NCBI GenBank assembly: GCA_034432375.1
Contig: DAOUCA010000181.1
Coordinates: forward strand, 1 to 64,000
Source of the DNA: JAHBVH01 sp034432375
GTDB taxonomy: Bacteria > Chloroflexota > Anaerolineae > Caldilineales > Caldilineaceae
DNA: 64,000 nucleotides
Reading direction: 5' to 3'
Shown here: in pieces, positions 24,558 through 32,340 of the stretch
Numbering within the stretch: position 1 is the stretch's first letter
Layout: every line of letters begins with the position of its first letter
The notes under the pieces: model-generated
What the model saw: the letters and a program-made list of their open reading frames with translations, nothing else
Database searches by the model: none
What the model was told of the DNA's origin: nothing
Position numbers and translations under genes: made by a program

Positions 24558-24720
24558 TTGGTTCGTCGTTTGCTATAGTAAGGTAGATAAATGACCTGTT
24601 ATTAAAAGTAAAACATACGTAATTTAGCGGATTCACAGGCCACCGCCCTCATGCTATACTAGCGGTGGGATAGGGTTGTGGGGTTTAAATGTTGGTTTTC
24701 TCCTTTTCCTCTCTGTGTGT

Positions 24721-24759
24721 GAAATGGCCTCCGCTTTTAGCGGGGGCCGTTTCCATTTC
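24721..24759. terminator. Hairpin between two minus-strand genes
   Basis: AAATGGCCTCCGC / GCGGGGGCCGTTTCCATTT form a stem with a 5-base loop (TTTTA). It lies just downstream of the SDR gene (minus strand). The T-rich side is on the plus strand, so termination of leftward transcription would be inefficient by this structure alone. Confidence 0.45.
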
Positions 24760-24766
24760 TAGGAGA

Positions 24767-25777
24767 TTACTCTTGCCCCATCTGCTGCCATTTCGTCAAT
24801 AGCTCTACTTCGCGCTCTGGACTCAAGCCGGCGCGCAAAGGGTGATCCACAGGGCGTTGATGGTGCCAGGCCAGTGTATCACGGATCGTATCGGCTAACG
24901 GACGAAAGGTGAGGCCCGCCCCAATGGCCTTCTGGCAGTTGACCTGCTCGATCCCCGCTTCGGCGGCCGGCACCCAGAGCGGCAATTCCACAAAAGCACC
25001 CACCTCCTGCGCTTGGAGAAATTCCTCTGAAACCCACGTAAGCTGGGCATCGCTGCCCGTTATGGCCTGACATTGGTGCAGCAATTCGCTAATGGTCAGC
25101 GGTGTTGCTGGGCCGGTGGCGTTGTAGATGCCATTTTGTCCGGCCTCGACCATCTTGATTGTCCACGCCGCCAGATCGCGTACATCGATCACCTGGATCT
25201 GTTGTTGGGGACTCCCAGGCGCAAGCACTGCGCCACCCCGTTCCACGCGCACAGGCCAATAGGTGAAGCGGTCGGTTGGGTCGTCGGGGCCGACGATCAG
25301 GCCGGGCCGGATGGTGAGTACCCGCCCAGCCATCGCTGCCTCGGCCGCCTCTTCGCAGAGCACTTTGAGCGGGCCATAGCTCTCGCCCGTCACTGCCTCG
25401 GTCGTTGGATCCGCAAGCCGTCCTACTGGCGAAGATTCATCAATCCCCGGTTGACTAAAATCGGCATAGGCCGAAATACTCGAAATAAAGACATATTGTT
25501 GCACCTGATCCGCCAGTAACTCTGCCGAGAGGCGTACTGCGCGTGGGATATAGCCGCAGGTGTCGATGACGGCATCCCAATGGCGGCCGCGCAGCGCGTC
25601 GAGTTGGCCATCCCGGTCGCCCCGCAACTTCTCTACCGTCGCGTAAGGTCCGCTCTCAAAGAGATCGGCATTGTGCTGACCACGATTGAAAATTGTCACT
25701 TCATGGCCACCGGCCACCGCCACCTCGACCAGATGACGCCCCACAAAAATTGTCCCACCCAAAATTAATAGCTTCAT
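24767..25777 (-). CDS. NAD-dependent epimerase/dehydratase (extended SDR)
   Basis: A 336-residue extended short-chain dehydrogenase/reductase. The N-terminal nucleotide-binding motif is LILGGTIFVGRHL (GGxxFxG variant) and the catalytic pair is YGPLK (YxxxK), with an upstream Ser in FISSISAYAD. The GGTxFxG variant and the DxCGY motif put it in the isoflavone-reductase/CP41-like branch often annotated as nucleoside-diphosphate-sugar epimerase. The substrate is not predictable. It starts 12 bases after the end of the threonine dehydratase gene and is probably cotranscribed with it. Confidence 0.83.
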   Translation of the reverse strand: MKLLILGGTIFVGRHLVEVAVAGGHEVTIFNRGQHNADLFESGPYATVEKLRGDRDGQLDALRGRHWDAVIDTCGYIPRAVRLSAELLADQVQQYVFISSISAYADFSQPGIDESSPVGRLADPTTEAVTGESYGPLKVLCEEAAEAAMAGRVLTIRPGLIVGPDDPTDRFTYWPVRVERGGAVLAPGSPQQQIQVIDVRDLAAWTIKMVEAGQNGIYNATGPATPLTISELLHQCQAITGSDAQLTWVSEEFLQAQEVGAFVELPLWVPAAEAGIEQVNCQKAIGAGLTFRPLADTIRDTLAWHHQRPVDHPLRAGLSPEREVELLTKWQQMGQE

Positions 25778-25786
25778 GATCTCTCC

Positions 25787-25834
25787 CTGTCACCTTGTCG
25801 TCCTGTCACCTTGTCGTCCTGTCACCTTGTCGTC
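25787..25834. repeat. 16-bp direct repeat, three copies
   Basis: Three copies of CCTGTCACCTTGTCGT lie at the 3' end of the threonine dehydratase gene and encode its odd C-terminal tail. Similar CACCTTGTCGTCCTGT strings are dispersed outside genes in related genomes, so the gene appears to read into a repeat. Confidence 0.75.
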
Positions 25835-26809
25835 CTGCTTCCCCACTAATCCAACCAATCTCGCCATATCAACGTTGCCACCGCTAGCGACCACCACAAT
25901 CTGTTCGCCGACCAAGGTGCCCTTGCCCGCCAACACTGCCCCAATCCCGACACTGCCGCCTCCTTCAAGTACCTGTCGTTCGTGCAGCAAGGCATGGCGC
26001 ATGGCGGCGGCGATCTCCGCTTCTGTCAACAGCACTATCTCGTCGACCAAGTCGCGGATCATACCCAATGTGTGGTGATTTTCTAACCCGATCCCGCCCA
26101 ATAGACTATCTGCCAAGGATGCTTCTTCGACCACCGAGACAGGATGGCTGGCTTGCAGACTTAGATACATTGCCGGCCCCAATGCTTGCGAGACACCAAT
26201 CGTGCGGATCTGCGGATCGGCGCTTTTGAGTGCCAATGCAATTCCCGCCAGCAGCCCACCACCGGAAAGGGGCACCACAACCGTATCGACTTGGGGGCAA
26301 GCTTCGAGAATTTCGAGCCCAATGGTACCTTGGCCGGCAATAATATCGAGATCGTCAAAGGCCGAGACCAAGGTTAATCCCTCTCGCTCGACCAACGTGG
26401 CGGCATGGCGTTCGGCATCATCTTGTGTTTGGCCATGGACAACAACTTCAGCTCCCAGTTGTCGCATGGCCGCAACCTTATGGGGCAAGACCAATGCCGG
26501 CACGCAGATGACGGCACGGATGCCGAGCTGTTGCGCAATATAGGCCACCCCACGCCCGTGGTTGCCGGTGGAGACGGTCACAACGCCGCGTGCTTGGTCT
26601 GCCGCGCTCAGCTTGCAAAGCCGATTGGTTGCCCCACGTACTTTAAAGGAGCCGGTCTGTTGTTGGTTTTCCCACTTGATGAAAACGGTTTTACCCGTTT
26701 GCGCGCACAACGTTGTTGATGGCAACAATGGCGTCTGACGGATGTAAGGGGCAATGACGTTGCGGGCACTGTAGAGATCACGAAGCGAGAGCGGTAGCGT
26801 TGGTGGCAT
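25790..26809 (-). CDS. Threonine/serine dehydratase (PLP-dependent)
   Basis: About 339 residues, fold-type II PLP enzyme of the threonine dehydratase/serine racemase group: L-threonine or L-serine to 2-oxo acid plus ammonia. The PLP lysine lies in TGSFKVRGA (K56 from the chosen start), and the phosphate-binding loop is LSGGGLLAG. The catabolic, short form is indicated by the absence of the C-terminal ACT-like regulatory domain. I chose the ATG at 26809, 11 bases past the preceding gene's stop; an earlier ATG at 26839 would overlap that gene. The last 15 or so residues are encoded by a dispersed repeat and are unlikely to matter for function. Confidence 0.85.
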   Translation of the reverse strand: MPPTLPLSLRDLYSARNVIAPYIRQTPLLPSTTLCAQTGKTVFIKWENQQQTGSFKVRGATNRLCKLSAADQARGVVTVSTGNHGRGVAYIAQQLGIRAVICVPALVLPHKVAAMRQLGAEVVVHGQTQDDAERHAATLVEREGLTLVSAFDDLDIIAGQGTIGLEILEACPQVDTVVVPLSGGGLLAGIALALKSADPQIRTIGVSQALGPAMYLSLQASHPVSVVEEASLADSLLGGIGLENHHTLGMIRDLVDEIVLLTEAEIAAAMRHALLHERQVLEGGGSVGIGAVLAGKGTLVGEQIVVVASGGNVDMARLVGLVGKQDDKVTGRQGDRTTR

Positions 26810-26819
26810 GAGATGACTC

Positions 26820-27260
26820 TTATCGACTCGGATGAACATCCGGTGTGGGGCGGGTGCCGACAATCCATGTGAGGATTCCAATCCCGATGTAGATGAGGCC
26901 GACCAAGCCAATGGTCCCACGCAACTCTGGCGGCAGTTGTATCAGCGCCGAGGCGAGCTGATAGAGCCCATAGAGCAACAGCCCGAGCGCGCCGAGCATG
27001 GCACCTGCACGGCGCATTCGGGAGCGGTCACGTATGCAGCCAATCAGGGCAACGAGAGCCCCGAGCGCGGCCACGGTATCGAGTGCGATCAAAACGAGCA
27101 GGCGTGTGCGTTCTGCCGCCACACTAAGTCCCATCAGCGCGGCTGTGCCTTCAAGATTATTGGTGAGGCTGCCAAGGTTGCTAAACCAAAGCTCGGCCAC
27201 CATGAGTAGGGCAATAAAGGCAAAAAAGAGAATGCGGGGTAATAGTAACCGCCGTAGCAT
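26820..27260 (-). CDS. Small four-helix membrane protein, unknown function
   Basis: A 146-residue hydrophobic protein with four predicted membrane helices (about 8-24, 47-69, 82-106, 117-138) and short loops. I do not recognise the family. The ATG at 27260 is preceded by GAGGAG; the frame is open upstream to 27419 but that portion has no ribosome-binding site. It lies 10 bases upstream of the threonine dehydratase gene, so these genes probably share a transcript. Confidence 0.65.
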   Translation of the reverse strand: MLRRLLLPRILFFAFIALLMVAELWFSNLGSLTNNLEGTAALMGLSVAAERTRLLVLIALDTVAALGALVALIGCIRDRSRMRRAGAMLGALGLLLYGLYQLASALIQLPPELRGTIGLVGLIYIGIGILTWIVGTRPTPDVHPSR

Positions 27261-27582
27261 CGTTGACGACTCCTCTGGTGGCGTAAACGGGTGGGATCCA
27301 ACTGAATTTTCGCCAGGGTAATACTCTTCAATTGTAGTATAACAAAGAGTGCAGAGGGGAGCAAGGCCGTAGTCAAAGTGCAGAGGGAACAGGGATTGGG
27401 GGAAACGTGGATGGCGCAAAATAGTTGATAGCGGTTAACAAAATCGTCATTTCCGTTAATGCAGAGTATAATAGCATAGCATAATAGACCGTTAGTGCGT
27501 GTAGAGAAAAATAGCGCACAGGTGTAAATAGATAGACGATTCATCGAAATCCGGTACTGTTTGACAAAGGAGCAATGGCATT

Positions 27583-28836
27583 GTGTCTATCGTCAATATT
27601 GCGCTGGTAGGAGCCGGCGGTTTTGGGCAATTCTATCTGCGGGCACTCTCGGCACGGGGCGCGGAGCAGAATGTAAAGCTCGTTGGTGTGGTCGATCCGA
27701 CGATTGCCGGCAGCGAATTGGCGGCCGTGCTCAGTGCAGCCGATATCCCGGTTTATGCTAATTTGGATGCACTCTTTGCTGCAGAAACGGTTGATCTAAC
27801 GGCGATTGCTGCGCCAATCCACTATCACAAGTATTATACAGCCGCCGCATTGGCTCATGGTTCCCATGTGCTCTGCGAGAAACCGCTCTGTGCCACGATT
27901 CAAGAAGCGCAGGAGTTGGCCACCGCCCAAGCCGCGGCTAACCGCTTTGTGGCGGTTGGCTACCAATGGTCCTATTCCCAGGCCATTCAAAGCCTCAAAC
28001 GTGATATTCTAGCCGGTATACTGGGCAAGCCGGTGCGTTTTAAGGCGAGTGTGCTTTGGCCACGTACGGCAGAGTATTATGCGCGCAACAACTGGGCTGG
28101 ACGAATGCGTTCGATCGATGGGCGTTGGGTGCTCGATAGCCCCGTGAGCAACGCGACAGCCCACTATCTGCACAATCTCTTCTTTTTATTGGGTGACACC
28201 CAACAGCACAGCGCCGAACTGGTGGAGATCCAAGCAGAGCTCTATCATGCCAACCCGATTCCCAATTGCGACACCGCTGTGCTGCGTTGTATGACCGCCA
28301 ACGGCGTTGAAGTACTCTATTACACCTCTCATGCCATTCCTGAGGTAGCTGGCCCACGCTTTACCTTGGAATTTGAAGAAGCAACGGTGACTTATGGTAC
28401 CGTGGGGGGAGGCAAAAGCACGGGCGGTCCCGTTGTGGCTCGGTCCAGAAGCGGGCTGGAAAAGAGCTACGGCGATCCCTTTGCCGATGAGACGCAAAAG
28501 ATCTGGCACTGTGCCGACGCTGTGCGCAATGGGACTGCGGTGGCCTGTGATATTGCCGCGGCAACGACCCATGTCTGCGCCGTCAATGGGATGCATGAAT
28601 CGATGCCAACGGTCCAATCCTTTCCCGCGGCGCGCATTCGCCAGGTGGGGGCGTTGACACTGGTTGATGGGTTACAGGAGGCACTGGAACGCTGCTACGA
28701 CCAGAATGTACTGCCCTCTGAGGCCGGTGATTTGGATTGGAGCTGCGCCGGGCGCATCGTAGATCTGCGCGGTTACGACAGCTTTCCCCAAAACGCCACA
28801 TTGATTACCATGCTTTACCGATCCGCTAGTCAGTAG
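27583..28836 (+). CDS. Gfo/Idh/MocA family oxidoreductase
   Basis: A 417-residue NAD(P)-dependent sugar or cyclitol dehydrogenase-like protein. The Rossmann motif is VGAGGFGQFYL near the N-terminus and the family's EKP element is CEKPLCATI; the C-terminal alpha/beta domain includes WAGRMRSIDGRWVLDSPVSN. The GTG start at 27583 follows AAAGGAG (27566-27572). Substrate not determinable. The gene is divergent from the small membrane protein gene and stands alone. A TATAAT box occurs at about 27473 but without a convincing -35 partner. Confidence 0.85.
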   Translation: MSIVNIALVGAGGFGQFYLRALSARGAEQNVKLVGVVDPTIAGSELAAVLSAADIPVYANLDALFAAETVDLTAIAAPIHYHKYYTAAALAHGSHVLCEKPLCATIQEAQELATAQAAANRFVAVGYQWSYSQAIQSLKRDILAGILGKPVRFKASVLWPRTAEYYARNNWAGRMRSIDGRWVLDSPVSNATAHYLHNLFFLLGDTQQHSAELVEIQAELYHANPIPNCDTAVLRCMTANGVEVLYYTSHAIPEVAGPRFTLEFEEATVTYGTVGGGKSTGGPVVARSRSGLEKSYGDPFADETQKIWHCADAVRNGTAVACDIAAATTHVCAVNGMHESMPTVQSFPAARIRQVGALTLVDGLQEALERCYDQNVLPSEAGDLDWSCAGRIVDLRGYDSFPQNATLITMLYRSASQ

Positions 28837-28849
28837 GATAGTGGGGCAG

Positions 28850-28950
28850 TAAATCAGTACATCGGTAAATCAGTAAATCGGTAAATCAGTAAATGCTTGG
28901 CCCATCACCGATGTACCGCTCTACCGCTCTACCGCTCTACCGCTCTACCA
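28850..28950. repeat. Short tandem repeats (GTAAATCA and TACCGCTC units)
   Basis: Several copies of (C/G)GTAAATCAGTAAAT-like 8-mers are followed by four to five copies of TACCGCTC (about 28913-28947). Intergenic, between convergent genes. Simple slippage repeats; no gene. Confidence 0.75.
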
Positions 28951-28969
28951 TTTATTTACATCTCCCCCA

Positions 28970-30235
28970 CTAGCGGCTGCCTGGTTCATTGGCGGCGCGC
29001 AACTCGCTGGAGGAGATATCGCGCCGGAAGACCCGTTCGGGTATTGCCGTGAAGATCGACTCAAATTCAGCGGGAATTGCCAGATCTTCCAGGCTGCGAA
29101 AGATATTATTTTCGTCGACGCGCCCCGCGACGAGGAAGTGACAACCTAAGTCACAAATTTCACGAAGGGCTGCGGTCATCTTGTCCGTACTATCCTCATA
29201 ATAGCGCGGGGCAAAGATTCGTACGGCTGTGTCATACCCAACAACAAAAGTTGTGCCTGGATAGAGGCGCGCTTTGCCAATATAGGTTGGCGCGTCGCTG
29301 GCCAATACGGTATACCGCCCAGCAAATTGTCCCATTCGTTCAAGAATCATGGCTGCCGGCAATGGTGGCTTATCGACATTGACGGCGGCCAGCTCAAAGG
29401 TGACGCGTTGACCGAGCATCTTTTCGATGGCGCGTGCCATGCCCAAATGGCCTTCATGTAGTGGGTTGAAGGCACCGGATAAAATCACCGGTGGCACCCG
29501 ATCCACGGGATGCAACAATCCGTCGGCTTGAATTCCGATAAAGTGAAGCTGCCGAGTGGCTAAGGCATCGATCGCTGGTCCATAGTCAACCCCTGTAATT
29601 GTTAGCTGATCATCGCCTGCGAGTGGCACGGCTACGCGTTGCCCCACCCCAAAACTGTCGGCAATCGCATTGATAATCACACCACCGACGACTGCTTCTT
29701 CGCCAAACCGATCCCGCTTGCCCTTCTCCAGTTGTACATAATATTCCGTTAATTTTCCATGAGCGCGCAGTGCAATGTGGGCGCGATGTTCGCCTCGTTT
29801 GGGCCGGTCCGTTGCAATCGTTGCCGTGCAGCCGACGCCGATGACGGGTGCGGTGCTGTGCGTCAACATCCGTGCCCGCGTATAGGCGCGCCCAGCCATT
29901 AGGCGGGCCGTGGTGGGGGCAACATACTGCTCCGGTGTATAGGCTAGAAAGTCATCAAAGGCGGCATTGCTATACGGAACGAGCGCCTCTAACAAGGTGC
30001 GGCTGGCGCCGGCAACATCGAGCAAACTGCTGAGGGCACTGTGGCCGGCCCCGGCAATGGTCAAGACCAATTGACTGGGGCAGTCGTGAATGGCCTGAAC
30101 CACTGTGCCAAGTGCTGTTTCCAGTCGTGGGTTGCGGTGGTATTGCGCGTCACTTAGTTTGTTATCTGGTCGGTTATCTGGTCGGTTATCTGGTCGGTCA
30201 TCGGCGAATGGGTGTGGCACTGATTTGTCATTCAT
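28970..30235 (-). CDS. CinA C-terminal-like domain fused to NadD-like nucleotidyltransferase
   Basis: A 421-residue two-domain protein. Residues about 40-200 resemble the CinA C-terminal (nicotinamide-nucleotide amidase-like) fold, including GASRTLLEALVPYS and a GGVIINAIAD segment. Residues about 248-415 form a nucleotidylyltransferase of the NadD/cytidylyltransferase superfamily with the active-site motif SGAFNPLHEGHLGMA (H260, H263) and the C-terminal RDISSSELR (ISSTxIR-like). Both halves belong to pyridine-nucleotide chemistry, so NAD salvage or repair is plausible. The first 30 residues include an RPDN triplicate encoded by a 12-bp repeat (about 30164-30199), which may not be conserved. 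The gene is monocistronic. Confidence 0.72.
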   Translation of the reverse strand: MNDKSVPHPFADDRPDNRPDNRPDNKLSDAQYHRNPRLETALGTVVQAIHDCPSQLVLTIAGAGHSALSSLLDVAGASRTLLEALVPYSNAAFDDFLAYTPEQYVAPTTARLMAGRAYTRARMLTHSTAPVIGVGCTATIATDRPKRGEHRAHIALRAHGKLTEYYVQLEKGKRDRFGEEAVVGGVIINAIADSFGVGQRVAVPLAGDDQLTITGVDYGPAIDALATRQLHFIGIQADGLLHPVDRVPPVILSGAFNPLHEGHLGMARAIEKMLGQRVTFELAAVNVDKPPLPAAMILERMGQFAGRYTVLASDAPTYIGKARLYPGTTFVVGYDTAVRIFAPRYYEDSTDKMTAALREICDLGCHFLVAGRVDENNIFRSLEDLAIPAEFESIFTAIPERVFRRDISSSELRAANEPGSR

Positions 30236-30736
30236 TCGTTGCTACAATACTCCAATACTGTTGCCGCTTTGGCACCAAAGCGTGGCATGGTAAGGGTCTG
30301 TCTAGAAGTAAGATAGTCGATTGTAGAGGCACGGTGCACTGTGCCCGTAAACTTGTATACTTTATGTCTGGACAGCCCCCACGGTCCGGTAGAGAAACAA
30401 ATTCCCCATCCTTACGTGGGGGAAGTAGGGATGGGGTGGTAAGTTTATAAAAATTGAGGTGTAAGTAAGCTGTAACTGTTTATATAGTAAGGTTGCGCTA
30501 TTCTGGTAGAATCTACCAAAGCTTCGCTTGTGCTCCAGCGGGAACAGCGAAATTTGGGTAGATACATATATTATACTCAGCTCTGAATGGGAACCGGAGT
30601 TTTGCTGGGGTAGAAACTCCGGTTCCCATTGCAACCGCAGTATAGTATCGATTATTTAGTCGAATGTTTAGCGTCAAGAACTAGCCAAATTTGCTGACTC
30701 CAAGGAGCAGTTTTCGGCTAGATAGAAGGAGTTACT
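30236..30736. other. 500-bp intergenic region with several palindromes, no gene
   Basis: The region holds three structures. A possible small element at 30294-30377 has ends GGGTCTGTCTAGA and, inverted, GGGCTGTCCAGACA. A CCCCCAC...GGGGTGG palindrome lies at about 30375-30440. A perfect 17-bp inverted repeat lies at 30586-30630. No coding potential was convincing. The promoter of the following lipoprotein gene should be near its 3' end. Confidence 0.5.
30586..30630. repeat. Perfect 17-bp inverted repeat (AATGGGAACCGGAGTTT)
   Basis: AATGGGAACCGGAGTTT (30586-30602) and its exact complement AAACTCCGGTTCCCATT (30614-30630) are separated by 11 bases. It is not followed by a T-run. It lies 107 bp upstream of the SH3 lipoprotein gene; it could be a regulatory hairpin or a small mobile repeat. 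Confidence 0.7.
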
Positions 30737-32029
30737 ATGCGCTTCCACAGCATCCCCCTCACCCTGCGTTCTACTTCACTTCACTGGCTTACGCGTCTCA
30801 TGGTGCCCTTTGTCGTGGGAGCCATTCTCTTCACTTCGACTGGCTGTAGCATGGTCATGGGCTTCTTTGGCCCCACCGAAGCTGACGTTACAGGGCTGCA
30901 AGAGCAGCCAGCGCGTCTGTTGGTCCCCACACCAATCGAAAACGGCAGCGCGTCTGCCGGCGATATTCCAGCAACCAGCGGGCCCACACCTACACCATTT
31001 ATCATGCGTCCCGTAACGACTGTTACCAATCCAGCAACCAATACGCTTGCTACCACGCAGTCCCTACCCGCATCGGCTTCTTCAACTAGCCCGACAAACG
31101 AAATGGGTAGTGGTACAACCATGCAGGTGACATTGACCGGCGATGCGGTCAATGTACGCAATGCTCCTGGGCTCGACACCCAAGTGCTGGCGACCCTACC
31201 GCGCGGTACCGACTTCAGGTATGTCAGCCGAAATGATGCTGGTGACTGGATACAAGTCTGTTGTGTCGATAGCCAGGTGGCTTGGGTCTATGCGGATCTA
31301 GCGCAGGTGAAGCAGGGCACAGCCACAACGCAAACTTTGCCATTGACTGCGGTAACGAATAAAATGAATAACACATCTGCTCAGTCAGCGTTACCTACGG
31401 GAGCGGGCACACAATCTGTTACACAACTGACTGCACCGTCTACACCATCCACCACAACACCAGGCACTAGCATTGAGCGCACCAATGAGACGACACGCTA
31501 CACCGCCAAAGAGGATGGCTTTGCCGTAGCTTTGCCGTCCACATGGCTACCCTTTGTGGACGAGCGTGGCACGATCCTGAGTAGCATGAACGCTCTCCAG
31601 ATAGATAACCCGGCGCTAGCAGCCCTAATACAGGATCAGATCTCTACGCTAGGCGATATTCCCGTTTCGCTGCTTGCCTTTGATTTGGCTCCAGAGGCAC
31701 TGACCACGGGGTTTGCCACCAATCTTAATGTCATGAAGCAGCCAATACCAGCAGGCTTCTCACTAGAGTATATCGTCCAATTTAGTGCCGACCTGCTGGG
31801 GCAAGCTCTTGGTCTCTCAGGAACCGCGCAATCGACCAAAGTTGTCTTGCCGGCAGGTGAGGCGATTCTGCTGGATTATGAAGCCAGTGGCCAGACTGTT
31901 GCACGTCAGTACTATTTACTGCATGATCAGGCAGTCTATATACTAACTTTTACCTCTTCCGTCTCGCTTACTGATTCTACCATCACACTGTTTGACGAAA
32001 TGATGCAATCCTTTACCTTTACGCAGTAA
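30737..32029 (+). CDS. Lipoprotein with bacterial SH3 domain
   Basis: A 430-residue predicted lipoprotein: signal peptide with hydrophobic core (about 20-38) and lipobox STGC, then a Thr/Pro/Ser-rich linker. A bacterial SH3 (SH3b) domain follows at about 135-195 (GDAVNVRNAPGLDTQVLATL ... WVYADLAQV), then a second Thr/Ser linker, and a C-terminal domain of about 180 residues (from about 255) that I do not recognise; it contains the pattern DGFAVALPSTW seen in surface proteins of unknown function. SH3b domains usually bind cell-wall peptides. ATG start after AAGGAG. It is probably anchored outside the cytoplasmic membrane; no operon partners. Confidence 0.78.
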   Translation: MRFHSIPLTLRSTSLHWLTRLMVPFVVGAILFTSTGCSMVMGFFGPTEADVTGLQEQPARLLVPTPIENGSASAGDIPATSGPTPTPFIMRPVTTVTNPATNTLATTQSLPASASSTSPTNEMGSGTTMQVTLTGDAVNVRNAPGLDTQVLATLPRGTDFRYVSRNDAGDWIQVCCVDSQVAWVYADLAQVKQGTATTQTLPLTAVTNKMNNTSAQSALPTGAGTQSVTQLTAPSTPSTTTPGTSIERTNETTRYTAKEDGFAVALPSTWLPFVDERGTILSSMNALQIDNPALAALIQDQISTLGDIPVSLLAFDLAPEALTTGFATNLNVMKQPIPAGFSLEYIVQFSADLLGQALGLSGTAQSTKVVLPAGEAILLDYEASGQTVARQYYLLHDQAVYILTFTSSVSLTDSTITLFDEMMQSFTFTQ

Positions 32030-32040
32030 CACTCTTCTTT

Positions 32041-32160
32041 TTAAGGTTAAACCAAATTTTATATTATCCACGAAGAGACACGAAATTTCACGAAGACAAA
32101 GCAGTTCTTCGTGTGTCTTTGTGTGACTTCGTGGATAATTATTTTTCTGGAATGGCCTAA
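32041..32160. repeat. CTTCGTG-type palindromic repeat (120 bp, complete)
   Basis: Starts TTAAGGTTAAACCAAATTTT, ends GGAATGGCCTAA. Inner arms TATCCACGAAGAGACACGAA and CTTCGTGGATAATTA. It begins 12 bases after the stop codon of the lipoprotein gene. Same family as 23729, 48337, 49710 and 60757. Confidence 0.75.
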
Positions 32161-32227
32161 GAGAGCTAGTCTCATATTAGGTAACATGCCTGCGGCACCA
32201 ATAATGGGAAAATTTGTATGGCACAGG

Positions 32228-32314
32228 CCCGCATCCCTAATCCTTCTCCCATCCTGAGAGAAGAGAACCTAACGCCCCTCTCCCACTCGTGGGAGAAGGG
32301 CCGGGGGTGAGGGC
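32228..32314. repeat. CTTCTCCC/GGGAGAAGG palindromic repeat
   Basis: CCCTAATCCTTCTCCC at the left and GGGAGAAGGGCCGGGGGTGA at the right, with CCCACTCGTGGG inside. Resembles widely dispersed palindromic intergenic elements; only one clear copy of this exact type is in the window. Confidence 0.6.
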
Positions 32315-32340
32315 TATTTCAGATCAGCGTCCTCATTGTT

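Larger units (their letters stand above)
32030..32340. other. 310-bp intergenic region made almost entirely of repeats
   Basis: Two palindromic elements fill this gap between convergent genes: a CTTCGTG-type copy (32041-32160) and a CTTCTCCC/GGGAGAAGG palindrome (about 32228-32314). Nothing else is recognisable. Confidence 0.6.

Noticed and set aside
30362..30634. 90-codon minus-strand frame before the SH3 lipoprotein
   Set aside because: It is made of palindromic repeat sequence and has no coding character.
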